The notes: generated by a model not told the origin, from the sequence alone. DNA of 64,000 nt from Chinchilla lanigera (GCF_000276665.1 NW_004955436.1:19632096-19696095); one strand, 5' to 3'; positions 1 through 12,540 are shown, numbered from the stretch's first letter. Numbers and translations: made by a program.

Positions 1-2632
1 AGGTCCCAAACTCCTCAGAGTATAAAAAGCCAAGTTCGTCAGGAAAGCCAGCATGACAAGCTCCTCCAAGACAACCAACATCTCCTTACAGCTTCTACCA
101 GCTCCCAACAGCCTCTCTCAGCTCCCAGCAGCTTCCCTTCTTCTTCTCCATTTCTTCTTTGTACTTTGTTGGCAACAATTCTCAGGTGGGATCCCACATC
201 CAGCACCACACTTACTCAGTTCAGCTTGGGGTTATAAATTGACCACCAGTTGTCAATCCACGACACCATAGATGAAAATTATTTTGGTATCCTAGTTATT
301 TAAAGAGGAGAAAAACACACCTGAAGTCTGTATTTCAAATTTATCTTAAAAATAAAAATTTATACCAACAGGTTTCTATTATTACGTATTACACATAAAA
401 AAGAAATAAGTCAATATGAGCTCTTTGAGAATGAACCAGAGAATACCCTGTTTTGTAACTTAGGCATTGAAATGTTTGAAATATAAAATTACATTTATTA
501 ATTTCTCTTTAACTTACATAGTGCCTTAATTCTAAAGCAAATTCACCAAGAATAACCCTTCCATGAAACTTAAGGATTTAGGTAACAATTTTAAAAATCT
601 GAGTCATTGTGTATCCTGTAGAATCTAAGTTACTCTGTGCTACAGACACTCAGTTTTAATTTAACAGTCAAGCCATCCATTCCTCCTTTATGAGATGAGC
701 AGATTTATTCTTGCATAATCCCATTTCATGAGGTTATAGACAAAATGGTGCACATGTCCTTGGAAATGTTAATGTGGAAAAGGCTTGGTCAGAAATATGA
801 TTTTTTCTGTTTAAGAAACAGAATATAAAAGAAATACATCTTTATGAAGTCATCATTTTAACAGAACCCTAGCATATTTCCCACCTTCAAAATATCTCAA
901 CTCTATATATTTGTAGCTGAATATATTTTTGTTCTGACACAGCTGGGAAAAAACCCTCAATTTAGCAATTTAGATTTAGGAAACAATTTGTGCATAATAT
1001 GGCCCATTTACTTTTGGTGTTATTTCATCATGATTTTGGAGCCAAAAATACTGCAATATAAAAATCAGCAATTGAATATGTGCTCTGCTTCTGATGAACT
1101 AGATTTTCAGTGGTATTGTTTAAAATATTATCTGGCCTGCTTAGAATGTTTAATTTCAAAGATATCATGACTTTAAAGGTAACATGCCCCTTATTGGGTC
1201 TAATTTCCCTTACAGAGAAAGAAGAAGCAAGCTGTGTTATAAGTCATAGCCTAGGTGAGAAGAACTTAACCTTCTGACCCACCTCACTCTTGTCCAATCT
1301 TTAGAACACTGAATTAAGGCTATGCCTGCTAAGTTCAATAACTTAATATCTTTGAGATTATACATACAGGTTTTTCCAAGTTACTCAAATGAAAAGCAAA
1401 TTACATCCTACTCTCCGAGTCTTGGTCTCTGAGCAGGAGAAAGAGGAAGAGTCAATCACTCTACAATCACTGTGGGCTCTCTAGGATCTTCCAAGTGTGG
1501 CAAGGGTATGCTTAACCTCCAAAGTCTGGTTTGGTTTAGCTCCGTAGAGAATTTAACAGACACGTGAGTACGTGCGCACGCACACACACACATCGGAAAA
1601 CTGAATGCCTGAATGAGGAGAAGTGTTCTCACAATCAAGCTTCCTGCCTCCAGCTCTGGAGAATATTTGAAAGCTGGCAAAAAAAAAAAAAAGTACTTGT
1701 TTCTTTGCCTTTAGACTAAGTGTCCTGCCTGATTTACTAAAGAAACTGTGTTTGTTTTAATCTGATTCTCACTTTGTGAAGCAAACCCACCTGCTCTTTG
1801 CATTAGTCGATCCATCTCCTCATCTACTTACCCATTAGTTACCCCAACTACAATATACCCAGGATTTACTCTATGATGATATGATTGGATATCATGCTAC
1901 ACGAACTCCTGGGAAGCATTTTCAGATTGTTTACAACTAAGTAAAGGAAAAGAGCTTATCAAACCCCATTTTTAATGAATGTTTTTCCAATTATATAAGT
2001 TAACTCCAATTCAGCAGAGACTACAGACAATATTTGCATTGTAAAGTCTTTGTATGTACTGATACACCATCATACAGCATAAGAAAATAGATTGAAATAC
2101 AAAAAGTACAGTTACAATCTACCAAATGACATAAAATTGGAGCCATTTATTATTTCACATAATAGGCATATATGTGAGATAATAAAAACCATATACAAAT
2201 GTAATCTTACCAAGTCGGAAGCACTTTGATTACAAAATTTAAAATGTAGTTGCAAAATGAATTCTTATTGGAAATTTGCTGGTTTTTAAAAAATCCTTGC
2301 AAATTAGCACAAACAATTTATATCCTTGACTAAAATATGCACTCTGTCCCAATCATTTCTTTCATATAAAAGTATATACTATAAAAATCTTTAAAAAAAT
2401 TGTGGATGTTTGGTCATACAGTATACAGAATATTTGACACTATCTGAATGGCTTTCTAACCTTTACTGTTTTACCTGTTTAAAATGTCTACTTAAACTTG
2501 GATAAAAATAATACTGCAGATATTAGCATATCTAGGTAAACATACTAATTGTGAATGGTCCAGGATTTTATGATAACTTAGGTGTGTAAGAGGAACTTAT
2601 AGGGAAAATGAAAAGCAAGAAACCATAGCCAA
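1..2632. other. AT-rich spacer, no gene recognised
   Basis: No exon, RNA gene or clear repeat family is recognised here. The first 270 bases are less AT-rich than the rest: a TATA-like string (tataaaaag, about 21-29) precedes a stretch with repeated cagctccca/cagcttc words. This could be the edge of an LTR or a promoter, but the window starts too close to judge. A short (CA)n with CpG-containing flanks lies at about 1,575-1,593 and a poly-A run at about 1,680-1,692. Open frames of 60-74 codons show no domain and look like chance. Confidence 0.5.
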
Positions 2633-2803
2633 GCTGGGCATGGTGATGCACACACCTATAATCCCAGCCTTCAGGAGGCTGAGGCAGAAGGATTGTTGCA
2701 AGTTCGCGGTCAGCTTGGGCTACAAAGTGAGCTCAAAGCAGCCTAAACTGCATAGCGAGACCCTGTCTTTAAAAGACAGAGAAAAGAAAAGAAAGAAAAA
2801 AAC
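2633..2803 (+). mobile_element. B1-like (7SL-derived) SINE with internal duplication
   Basis: Starts gctgggcatggtgatgcac, carries the RNA polymerase III box-A-like and box-B-like segments of a 7SL monomer (ataatcccagc, aggctgaggcag, gcaagttcgcggtcagc), repeats the 'agctcaa..cagcctaaactgcatag' block, and ends gagaccctgtctt plus an A/G-rich tail. A diverged flanking repeat (tagccaa before, aagccaa after) may be the target-site duplication. The internal duplication recurs in B1 copies at 42.8 and 54.7 kb, so it is probably a subfamily trait. Confidence 0.85.
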
Positions 2804-3344
2804 TAAAGCCAATAAGATGATGGATAAAAATTTGAATGAATAGGATTAATGGGAGGTAGCGAAGATGAGGTAGTGAGTGAAAGTAAAGAAGAAAATCGTC
2901 GCTATCGTGCAAGCTGCAAGATAAAGACCTGGAATGGAAAGCAGCGCAATATATTCCTGGAACTACAAGCTTCCATGCTCAGTTACAATGTGTGAGTTGA
3001 AGATCATGAAAACAAGTAGAAGAGTTCAGATGTAAGGAAGTCCTCTATCCCAAGCTATCCCCCTAAGCCCCAGTGTTCTACTTGATGACACAAAGTATTC
3101 TCCAAAAGTGAGCTTCCACTGTCCAGTAAACGTGTCACTCCTCATCAAAGCCTTTACAGAGTCTGACCATCTTCAGAGAGTAAGATAGTCCCAGAGCTGT
3201 GCAAACACTATGTTGTCAAGAGATTTGGAAACAGTGTGATTAGTGTCTATCACTTTCAAACTCGCTCTTTATGAACGTCTTTTTACGACATTCAGCTACA
3301 ACTTTCACTTTCAGGAGATGGACCATGACTTGAAATCCTTGATA

Positions 3345-3965
3345 GCTTTTTTCTTTTTATCATTGTTATTTCATTGTGTGCATTGATGGAGTTCCATGTG
3401 CTACTTCCTTCCATGCATACAGTATGCACTGTTCAAACCAAATCATTCTTTCTCCATCCTCACACCCTTCCCAGCCTCCACTAATCATTATTTTACTTGC
3501 AATTTGTTATCGTTTTACTTCTACATATGACAGGCAACACACTACATTTCTCTCTATTTGAGGTGTTTCATTTAACATCATGCCCTTTAGTTCCACCCAT
3601 TTTGGTGCAAATGACAAAACCTCCCATTGTTTTATGCCTGAGGAACACTGCGTTGTGTGTACATACCACATTTTCCTGATCCATTCAAATATTGATGGGC
3701 ATCCAAACAATAGAAAATAAACAACCGCAAACTGCAAGAATATGGAGTAAAACAAACTCAAAAACTATTGGTGGGAATGTAAATTAGTATGGTTATTATG
3801 AAGAACAGTGTAGAAGTTCTTCAAAAAGCTAAAATCAAACATACCACATGATCCCACTTCTGGATATAACCAAAGAAAAATAAAACAGCATACTCTAGTG
3901 ACACGTACATACTCCCGTTTACCGTGACTCTGTTCTATGCACAATAGCTAAAATATAAACATTAT
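3345..3965 (-). mobile_element. L1 3' fragment with 5' inversion (twin-priming structure)
   Basis: The left part (about 3,345-3,711) reads as the antisense of the L1 3' end, including the segment that in sense encodes '...gcccatcaat...gaatggat'. The right part (about 3,712-3,965) reads in sense and covers the piece just upstream in L1: agaaaataa, then ggtgggaatgtaaattag, then cacttctggatataacc, then aatagctaaaatat. The two parts are adjacent in L1 coordinates but head in opposite directions, the expected product of twin priming during target-primed reverse transcription. There is no open frame of note. The strand given is that of the 3' part. Confidence 0.75.
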
Positions 3966-5254
3966 TTTATAAAATGGCAGCTGGATCTGTTTTTCTTAGA
4001 GCATTGATGTTTTTTAAAATGAAAACTTTTTTGTCAAAATTGTTTGACTTACAAGTATCATATTTTTTTCTGCTAAGTTCATCTTTGAATGAATTTCTGC
4101 ATTGCTAACTAAAGGATAAATGTTGAACAATGAAATAAATATTACCCAATAAGAATCCAAGTATGTACTGCAGCAGTACCCTCTATCCTGGAGTTTCAAT
4201 GGTGAGGAAAAAGGACTTGGTACACAGAGATGCAACTCATATATTTGTTTTTCTCTCTTACTGGGATCATCATCTTAACAATATCTTCTGTGCTTTCTAG
4301 ATAATAAAAACCTGTAAGGATGTTTTATTTTGTTTGCTTTTAAACCCATGGCTCTGGACCCTCTGTTTGAGATACATCCAATATTATACAGTAAAGGCAC
4401 AAGAACTTGGATTTTTCTGACATTGCAATTATCAGATGTGCAGAAAACCCTCACCTAGTAGATATTCCTTAATGATTTCCATAGAAACAGAATGTATGAA
4501 AAGTAAATGCTATACTAAAATTTTTAAAACAGATTTGTGACATTGATCTTATAAATATTAGAGAGAAATGTTATGTAAAAATAATTTATTCAGCCTGTCA
4601 TAGTAAAGTCAAGATTAATATTAACTATTTCACAATTATATGAAGCCATGTTATGGCATTGAATCACCTCCAAATTAACTAACCGTAAAATACTGATAAC
4701 TAGTTTTCTTCATGTATTTTCATTTTAAAAGAAAATGAATGAAAATGCGAAGAAATTATAAGAATCACCTCATAAATTCCAAAGATTAATTTTGGTGTCC
4801 AATTTAATTTGTGTGATAATGACATTCTGTCAACTTTAATTTTTACTCTGAATTTTCAGTTGGCCATAGAACATATACTCACATTTTTCTTTGTACTTTC
4901 CTCAAAATTCTTAAAATAGGTGACATTTTAATCCAGAGGCGATGGAGAAAATATATGTGATATAAGCTGTGAGATACCTTCATATAGCTCCCAAAGTACC
5001 TTGCAATTCATCTATCTGACAGTTGTTATTGAAGCTTAAGATCATTAGCACAGGAAACTTGGCAAGGACAGAGGACTGAGTTATAAATATTGGCTTCTGA
5101 TGTCATTTCAGGACAGAGTTAAATTCTCTCAGGATGAGGTAGCACGGGTTATATGAAAAACTCTATTTGAAATAAAGCTTGTGAGATTAATGAACTTGCC
5201 TTCATGTTGTTTTAATTTTTAAAAGTTTGTATAGCAAGATTTAAAGAGTTAGAT
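3966..5254. other. AT-rich spacer, nothing recognised
   Basis: No gene, SINE, LTR or clear LINE homology is recognised. Short open frames lack domains. It may hold repeat relics too decayed to see by eye. Confidence 0.5.
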
Positions 5255-5340
5255 TTTTGTAACTTATACAACGTCTAACATGATGCAAGTTATTTAATTT
5301 CTATGAGACTCCTTTTCCTTCCAAGTAAAATTGAGGTAGT
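5255..5340 (+). repeat. MIR-like fragment
   Basis: The order gcaagttatttaatttctatgagactcc followed by aaaattgaggtag resembles the MIR core in sense. It is heavily diverged. The poly-T that follows (5,339-5,355) and the T/C-rich stretch to about 5,530 could be an antisense L1 3' UTR tail, but I cannot confirm that. Confidence 0.4.
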
Positions 5341-5530
5341 TTTTTTTTTTTTTTTCATGCGTATGCAGTGTGTGGCGTATTAAGTTCTCCTTCCGCTTCT
5401 TTTTTTATCATTTTATTTTCTTTCCATTATCTTACTCCCATTATTCCTAACATCCTGTTCAGACATCCTGTAACATATTTCCTTTCCTCTGTTTTCTAAA
5501 GATTTTCCAGGTACCTGAGTCATTTTTAAT

Positions 5531-6230
5531 GAGTCAAATTTTAGCTATTAGAAAAGCCACATGTAAATCAAAACCTGGTAGAACAAATCATTTCCTGCTG
5601 ATGTACATTTTCAATAACAAATGCAATTTATTCAAATATATGTTCTAAAAGTGATTAGAGGCTCCTTTAAAAAGTTCAAGCATTCTGAAAGGCTAAAGTG
5701 ATAAAAATAAAGACAGAATGAGGTGAAGTCAGAGGAAAGTCAATACACCAATAATTGTCATAAAATAATGTGTAAGAATTGGACAAACAATGGCTTTGCT
5801 TTTTATATAAGCCAATGAATATGATAGTTATAATAATAATGCAACCAAAAGCTGTAGAGAATAAGAAAAATTTATATTTCATGAGTTACAGAAAATAATT
5901 CTAGCTTTGCTATAACATAGAAAAATGGCACGTGTGATTCTAACTCTAATGTTTCATATTGTAACTTAACACACATACTGAACAACTAATTCTAACTTGG
6001 ACCATTCTAATAATTAAATAAGAATTTTGAGAAATACTTATCCTAATGTAATTATACTATTTATAAAATATATCAAAATATATGTGGCAATTCTTATGGT
6101 CTTGACAAAACATGTTAAAATATATCGTACAGGGATGCAACACAATCACATTTCATTAACAAAGATGGGAAATTATTGTGGAAAGTACCAGGAAGTAAAG
6201 GTGAGGAGATCTATGTTCTTGCCAGAACTG
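5531..6230. other. AT-rich spacer, nothing recognised
   Basis: Very AT-rich. Two opposed open frames (68 and 78 codons) have no recognisable domain and composition typical of AT-rich noise. Confidence 0.5.
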
Positions 6231-6855
6231 CTAGTAGTTGTGTGTGGTGTTGCACACCTGTAAGCTCAGCCAGTGGGGAAGCTGAGGTACAAGAACTATA
6301 AGTTGAGGCTAGCCTAAGCAAATAATAATGAGATAGGAGTTAAAAATCCTTTAGGCATTTGGGACAGTGGCCCCCAAATTGAGTCAGGAAGGCTAAAATG
6401 GAATCTGTTCAGTTATTACTCTCCAAGTATCTTACAAATCCTGGTGCCAGATGTCATGTAGCTGTCGGGGATCTCTTTGGTTCATGAGTAGAGCATGATC
6501 AAACAGCCCACTGGCTCAAGGGCCTGTGGGCTACATGTGGACACCATGTAAACACTGCCCAGACCCGAAAAGTATGCAGTCTTCTAAGGGTAGAGATCAT
6601 ATCAATGGCCGAAGCTTCCTTCTAAACACCTGAAAAACCCTTCGACAAAAAGCTTTCATGGGTATTACACTCAGGACCCTTTCTTGTTAATGTAATCTCT
6701 ACTTCCCACTAGGTAGATAAGCTGTACCTATCTTTAAATAAATTTTCTTGAATTCTACCTCTTTTGTCTATGGTTTCATTTTTTTCCACTGTGGACATGA
6801 CACCAGTGTTTTGGTAGTGATGAGACCCTGTCACAAAAAAAGAGAAAAAAAGGGA
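6231..6855 (+). mobile_element. Old B1-like SINE split by an inserted LTR-like sequence
   Basis: The left arm (about 6,231-6,325) has gtgtggtgttgcacacctg, gaagctgaggtacaag and gttgaggctagcc. The right arm (about 6,816-6,855) has gatgagaccctgtcacaaa plus an A-rich tail. Together they make one degenerate B1-like unit. The roughly 490 bases between are unrelated to SINEs and are listed separately. Confidence 0.6.
6326..6815 (+). mobile_element. Solo LTR-like insert inside a SINE
   Basis: About 490 bases, less AT-rich than its surroundings, located between the two halves of a SINE. It has a polyadenylation-type signal (aataaa, in tttaaataaatttt near 6,735) about 70 bases from its right end, followed by a T-rich pyrimidine stretch and gtggacatgacacc. 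That R-U5-like layout suggests a solo LTR of a gamma/ERV1-type endogenous retrovirus. I did not find a clean TG...CA boundary or target-site duplication, so the class is an inference. It has no coding sequence. Confidence 0.45.
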
Positions 6856-7084
6856 ATTGACAACAATTTTCTGTAAAAGCACCACCATCTCTTTGGTAAA
6901 ATGTAAGGTTGGTAAAAGTTATATTTAAAATCCCTTCCATCCATCAATTTCAGCAAGTTCTCACTGATTTTAACATTTAAATTGCTCTACTTAATGTGTT
7001 TTAAAAATTGATTTAGTAGCTGTCTTAGTATCTTCATGATGTTAATAGTATATGTTGATAGTATATAAACAGCATACATTTATT

Positions 7085-7312
7085 TCTCAGTATTGAAGGG
7101 TTCAAATTCATGATCAAGGCACCAGCAGGTTCATTGCCTGGTGAGAGCCCTTCCTGGTTCCTCTTATCCTTTTATTGTGCCCCTGTATGGAGAAGGAGTC
7201 CAAAAAATTCTCTGAAGTCTCTTTTATAAGGCAACTGGAGGGGTCCACCTCCTAATACCACCAATTTGGGGAAGAAAATATTGACATATGAATGTGCAAA
7301 TCTGTCCACTGT
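7085..7312 (-). mobile_element. MLT1/MST-type ERVL-MaLR LTR fragment
   Basis: Antisense hallmarks in order: caaggcaccagcaggttc, tggtgagagcccttcctgg, tcttttataaggcaactgg, ccacctcctaataccacca, ttgacatatgaatgtgc. These match the central and 5' half of an MLT1/MST-like LTR read on the minus strand. The 3' part of the LTR is missing. Confidence 0.75.
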
Positions 7313-7632
7313 AATTGCAACAATTCTTCATTTTTCACTGTTTTTACCTACTATAAATAGGAATGATCTCTTAGAACAGGAATGAAACAATTCATCAAAT
7401 AAATGGCTAAAAAATATCTATGACTATTTCAATAAGCAAACGAAGCTGCTGAAAAACATTCATATCCCCTAAGATATACATGATAATTTCCACTTTAGAA
7501 ACATAAACATTAATGACAAAAAGATTTAACGAAATTACAAGATGAATTAGGGTTTTTTTTCTGAGAAGTCATGATTTTGATGACATGGCCAAAGATAAAG
7601 ATAACTATGAACAAAGATGATACATAAAAAGA

Positions 7633-7752
7633 TGTGGATGATAGGTAGATAGATAATAGACAGGTAGATATAGATAGAAAGATAGAGGATACATAGATGA
7701 TAGACAGATACATACATACATACATAGAGAGAGAGAGAAAGAGAGAGAGAAC
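7633..7752 (+). repeat. Compound microsatellite: (GATA)n-like, (CATA)n, (GA)n
   Basis: Imperfect GATA/TAGA repeats run from about 7,633 to 7,708, followed by tacatacatacataca and then gagagagagagaaagagagaga. On the minus strand this makes a 102-codon frame rich in Ser/Leu/Tyr that is just the repeat translated. Likely length-polymorphic. Confidence 0.9.
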
Positions 7753-7974
7753 CCCTAAAACATTCTGAGGAACAAAATCATACATGCTGGTGAATCTCAT
7801 CAAAATTATTCTGTACAATTTTTAAAGAAGCGCATTTGCCATTCTAAATTTCTCTTACCATTAAATTTTCTGATTAATTTCCAAGTTGTCCTGAACAAAA
7901 GAAGAACAAGAAAAGTTCTCCAAGAAAGAGACTGATTATAAAAGACTGATTACTTCAGTATATATCAGCTGTAG

Positions 7975-8095
7975 GCCTCAATTTGTCACCACAAAGATAT
8001 AAGATTCTCAGGCTCCAGCTTCTTCCTATGTAAAATATCGAGACAGATCTCAATAACTTCTAAGTTCCTTTGAGGTCAATAATATTCTAGAATAT
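7975..8095 (+). repeat. MIR-family fragment
   Basis: caggctccagcttcttcctatgtaaaat followed by agatctcaataacttctaagttcctttgaggtc and attctag matches a MIR-type core and 3' segment in sense, strongly diverged. Confidence 0.45.
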
Positions 8096-11000
8096 TGTTA
8101 AATGATTAGTTCTAAAGTAGAAAAGATACAGAAAGGAAGGGAGAAAAGTCTAGTGTAATTTTTTAATATAATAAGGCAAGAAATATTAAAGAAAGACTCT
8201 TACAGGGATTTTTTTCTTGGTACAAAAGATCTTTCTACAGTGCAAATGCTTGTTCAGTGTGAGAGAAAGATTTAACACCTGCCTCACTCATTCTTCAGGC
8301 TAATGATATCACCTTGCCTAGAAACAAATATAGTCTAATAATTTTCATCAAATGTTACAAAGTAGTAAGGATTTTCAGTTAGACATTTCCACTCTAAATT
8401 TCTGAAATTTTTTTTCAAAATTGGAGCCAATGTTATAAAATTTTAAGTACAGGATGTGAAAAAAAATGAACTGCTCTGTATTTCAGGTGATTATAATGAA
8501 AACATCAATCAAAATCTTCAGTGTGTTAAACTGTTTCTGAAAACATGAGGAAAAATGCCTGTATCTTAATGTATTTTATTGTTAATTGTATACTTCAAAT
8601 ATTACATGATTAACATGTAAATTTTATCATAGTGATTTTTTAATGTTTTCCGAATTATTAAAAATACAATAATATTCAAAATAACCAACTCCTGTATAAT
8701 TTCCACTCACAGAAGTTGGAGGAAGGTACTTGAAATTATTTCATGTACATCATGTTCTGAACACTTGCACTTAAAAATAAATATCATGAAAATTTAAATC
8801 TGATGAGTATAATCATTATGTACTGAAAACATGTTCTAATAAAAAGTTTTTAACAAGATTTAAGGCCCAAACCCAAACTAAGCTAAGCAACCAAAATTCT
8901 TTAAGCATTTTGATCAAAGTCTTTTCCAATAGTAACAAACATCATCAACCAACATAATTCAAGGCTAAAGAACTTTCACCCAAAGCAAGGTTTCTTTCTG
9001 CTGCCTAAGTTAAGGGTATATTATTATTGTTAACATGAACTTTAAAAGGACGATTAGAATGAGCTGCTTTATTTATAGACAATTATTTCTGTGATTCAAA
9101 TCTCAAAATATTTCAGAATGACATATTTATGGAATGTTCTTGTAATTGAAAGAAAATCAGACTATTTACATTGCTGCAATTTCATTCAGTTTGTAACTAG
9201 GGTGGAAAGTAGAGCATAAGACTTCAAACTGGACATCCAGACCTCACTGCTAACCACAGACTTACATTCTTTAGCTATTTATACCATTTGTTTACTTTTT
9301 GCATTTCCTTAGCTTGGACAGGGACTTTCTGCTTCAAGTCAATTTCACTCTTATTTTTGGCACATGAGTAAATTTTCCAGTACTTCTGGAAAATGTTACA
9401 TCTAACAAATTCTTTGCAAAGAGATGATGGAAATATTTCTATTGGGATTTAATAACTTGGGTGGTGATAGTTGTCACTACCGACCCAAGAGTTATCCCCA
9501 GTATTCAAAAATGTGTCTCTCAGTTATCTATATAATAATAAATAGTGCCTTCCCTCGTTCTCCTCAGTCCAACACTACCTTCGAATCTGCCATCCTGTTC
9601 TTTAAACAACAACTCATGTGTACACTCTCCATCCCTTTCTCACTTACCTGGATGACTCGTTGAAAAGTTCTGTCAGTACTATATCCTGGAGAATTTAGTT
9701 CTGCTGCCCAGTGGATGAAAGTAACTCTGGTGTCTACTCCATCAGTGAAGTGCTTTGCATTTAATCACATCCACTTTATTTAAAACTAAATTTGGGCATT
9801 TCATAAACTTACAACATTTTATTTCAAGAGCTGCCAAAACATGCTCTTTTGTTTAAAGTAAGTTAAGCTCTTGTGGATTAAACTCAGTAAATTGTAGTCT
9901 TGCAATTAATTCCCAGATCAAAACCCATCCAACAACTTTATTAATTATATCTGCAAAAGAAACTGCCTTATTCAAATTCCAGTGTTTGCTTTTTAAACTC
10001 ATACACTCAAATTAGAAGTAAATTTTTATTTCTTGTAGGACTCAAAAGAAAAATTCCACATCAGTGTACCCAAAGTCACAATGAGTAGGAAGTTATAAAT
10101 TCAGGTGGAGGAGGAAGGAAGGCCACTTCCTTTCACCAATTTTCTCAGTTTAGCTCTGAAAATATTATGACAGAGATCATTTTGCCACAATCTATAGAAA
10201 GTACTCCTATTGAAAAACTCTCAACATTCTTAAACAACACTAAAAGGCCACTGTCCCCTAGAATCTCACAGGAATACCCTGCATCTTTAAAAAAAAAAAA
10301 AAAGTTATTTTCTATCTTTATGATTTTCAGTGTAAGACAAAGTAGTGTATTTAGGTGAGTGGTTATAGCAGAAATAGTATGATTAACACATCCATGATCC
10401 AGTCACTTCCCAAACCCCACTTACGAGCACATGAGAATTTGGGGGGACATCCACTTTTAAGCCAAAAGTTTTCTACAGTAAAATTTCTGAAATAAGCTCT
10501 TTTGATTACTGCATTTACAAAAAGAGTACATATCAGGAATCTTGCCATTTTCTCAACATATACCAATGTAAATAGAGTTTTAGAATTCTATTTACATTGC
10601 TAGTTGAGGATACTCTTTATGACAATATTATAGTGATATTCTTTTTTAAAAAACAATTACAAAAGATAAAACTAAATCCTTTAGTTTCCTATCAGCATAT
10701 GGATGTATTTGAACTGACTTACTCCTGCTCCAATAACACAGTATTTTAATTCAAATTTTTTCTATCATCTGTTCACCTATGAATAAACTAGACTCAGTAT
10801 AATATAAAAAGAAAATTTTGTAATTTACACATGAAAATCTTTAGCTTCAAATAAAGATAAAAATCATAAAATACTGATAACATTGTCATAAATATTCTTT
10901 TCATTTGTATTGATGACATATCTCTAATTGTAGACATTTACTTCAAAGATGGAGTTATATCTGTTTTATTTTTGTGAATTATTTTCTTTTTTTCAGTGTC

Positions 11001-11290
11001 CTGGCCCTTTACTTCTTTGTGCCTCTATGTAACAATTTATTACAAAGATGCATCTCTTTAAACTTCAAATATTTGAAATTCACCTCCCCTTAGGAAACAC
11101 AGAAGGAACTTAAACGGAACTGGACATGTGCTCTTGAATACCTGGTCTCTACATTTCAGTATTATACCTCCACAGCAATTTAAATACCCTAGAAAAACAG
11201 TAAGACTTTTTATTTTGCTCTAACTATGATAAAAGTTTCTGCTGAATCTTAGCAATTAGGATATGTACACCACGATGCCTGGCCCTTTAG
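8096..11290. other. AT-rich spacer; one perfect hairpin, no gene
   Basis: No coding or RNA gene is recognised. A stretch near 9,195-9,300 (agagcataagacttcaaactgg) weakly recalls MIR. A poly-A run sits at about 10,289-10,303. A 13-bp-arm inverted repeat at 10,564-10,599 is listed separately. Open frames of 63-79 codons show no domain. Confidence 0.5.
10564..10599. repeat. Perfect inverted repeat, 13-bp arms, 10-bp loop
   Basis: caatgtaaataga (10,564-10,576) is mirrored without mismatch by tctatttacattg (10,587-10,599). Each arm contains gtaaata, a forkhead-like word. It lies in otherwise unremarkable sequence. It may be the end-product of a small element, a regulatory palindrome or chance. 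Confidence 0.8.
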
Positions 11291-11299
11291 CCACTTCTA

Positions 11300-12540
11300 A
11301 TTAATTTTTTATCAGTTGAGTTTATTGGTACATTTTAGATAAGCATAATGATCACATTCATCTTAGGGAATTTGTGACTATCTATGACACATCTCCTTTT
11401 TCTCCTGTTCCTCTACCATCCCTCCAACTACGCTTCCCCTTCTTGTTTACCAATGCTTCTTTCCATTTTTTACTTATTTCCTCATTTTTTTTCTTTTCCC
11501 TTCTTTCTTTTCCCCTGCCCACTCCATAGTTCCCCTCCTAATTTGAGCATTTTTCATTTGATAATATCTAATATGCTTTTCAGTCCTTATTTGCACTTTT
11601 AGTTTCTTATACCAGAGAAACAATGTGGTATTTGCACATGTATGTTAGATTTATTTCACTTAAAATTACGGCTTCAAGACACATCCATTTACCTAGGAAT
11701 GTCTCAAGTTTATCCTTCTTTATGACTGAGTAGTACTCCATTGTATAAAAAAATCACATCTTCTTTGTCCTTTCCTATCTCATCCACTTCTATTTTAATT
11801 TAGTGCATATGAAAGATATGGGTCGAGTTTTAACCTTCAGCACACGAAGAGCCAGTTTTTCCAGCATCATTTATTAAAAAGGCTATCTTTCTTCCAATGA
11901 TGGTGTTTGGCCCCTTTGTCAAAGATAAGGTGGCTGAGTGTGTTTGGAGTTCTTTCTGCATCTTCTAATCTGTTCCATTACCCTCAAGTCCGTTCTTGAC
12001 AGTTCCACTGTCACCCTGTTTTTTATCACAGTAGTTTTGTAGTGTAGTCGTAAAACAGAGATTGTGATGTACCCTTCCTTGCCTGTGTTTCCCAGAATTG
12101 TTTTTGCTATTCTAGGTCTCTTCTGATCCCAAATAAATTTTAGGATTATTTTCTCTAATAATTCTTCTTTTTCTCTTTGTTGTTGAGTTATACAGTGATA
12201 CTGTAGATATTAGACTTCTCAAATATGTACATTAAGGTATATTCTCCTGTTTCTTTGTTTGTTTGATTTTTAGCTTCCCTTTTACATTCTTAACATTTTT
12301 GTTTGAGGTCCAAAAGTTTCTAATTTCAATAAATTCCAAAATTTTGTCCTTATTGCTTGTGTTTCAGCTGTTATAACTATGAATCCATTATTAAATACAT
12401 GCTGATGAAGACTGTCTTTATGTCTCCTAGGAGAATCACAGTTTTAGCTTTTACATTTAAATTCTTGATCCATTTTGAATTTTGTACATGGTTTGATGTG
12501 GGGATTCTGTATCCTTGCAAGGAATACATAATGCATAGTC
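11300..12540 (-). mobile_element. Antisense L1 3' fragments, out of L1 order
   Basis: 11,300-11,795 is an L1 3' UTR and ORF2 end read antisense (pyrimidine-rich tract, then gactgagtagtactccattgt). 11,796-12,150 is also antisense but comes from further 5' in ORF2 (tttttccagcatcatttatt, cctttgtcaaagataagg, ttttgctattctaggtc). 12,165-12,540 is antisense again but derives from L1 sequence lying between the first two (ttgttgttgagtt, tcttgatccattttgaatttt). Either two L1 copies sit side by side or one was rearranged. There is no intact frame. Confidence 0.75.

Noticed and set aside
1..271. Promoter and first exon at the window start
   Set aside because: A TATA-like string and a 72-codon frame are present, but there is no domain, no upstream sequence to judge and no CpG island.
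7510..7818. 102-codon membrane-like protein
   Set aside because: The hydrophobic Ser/Leu/Tyr-rich sequence is the GATA/CATA microsatellite read antisense.
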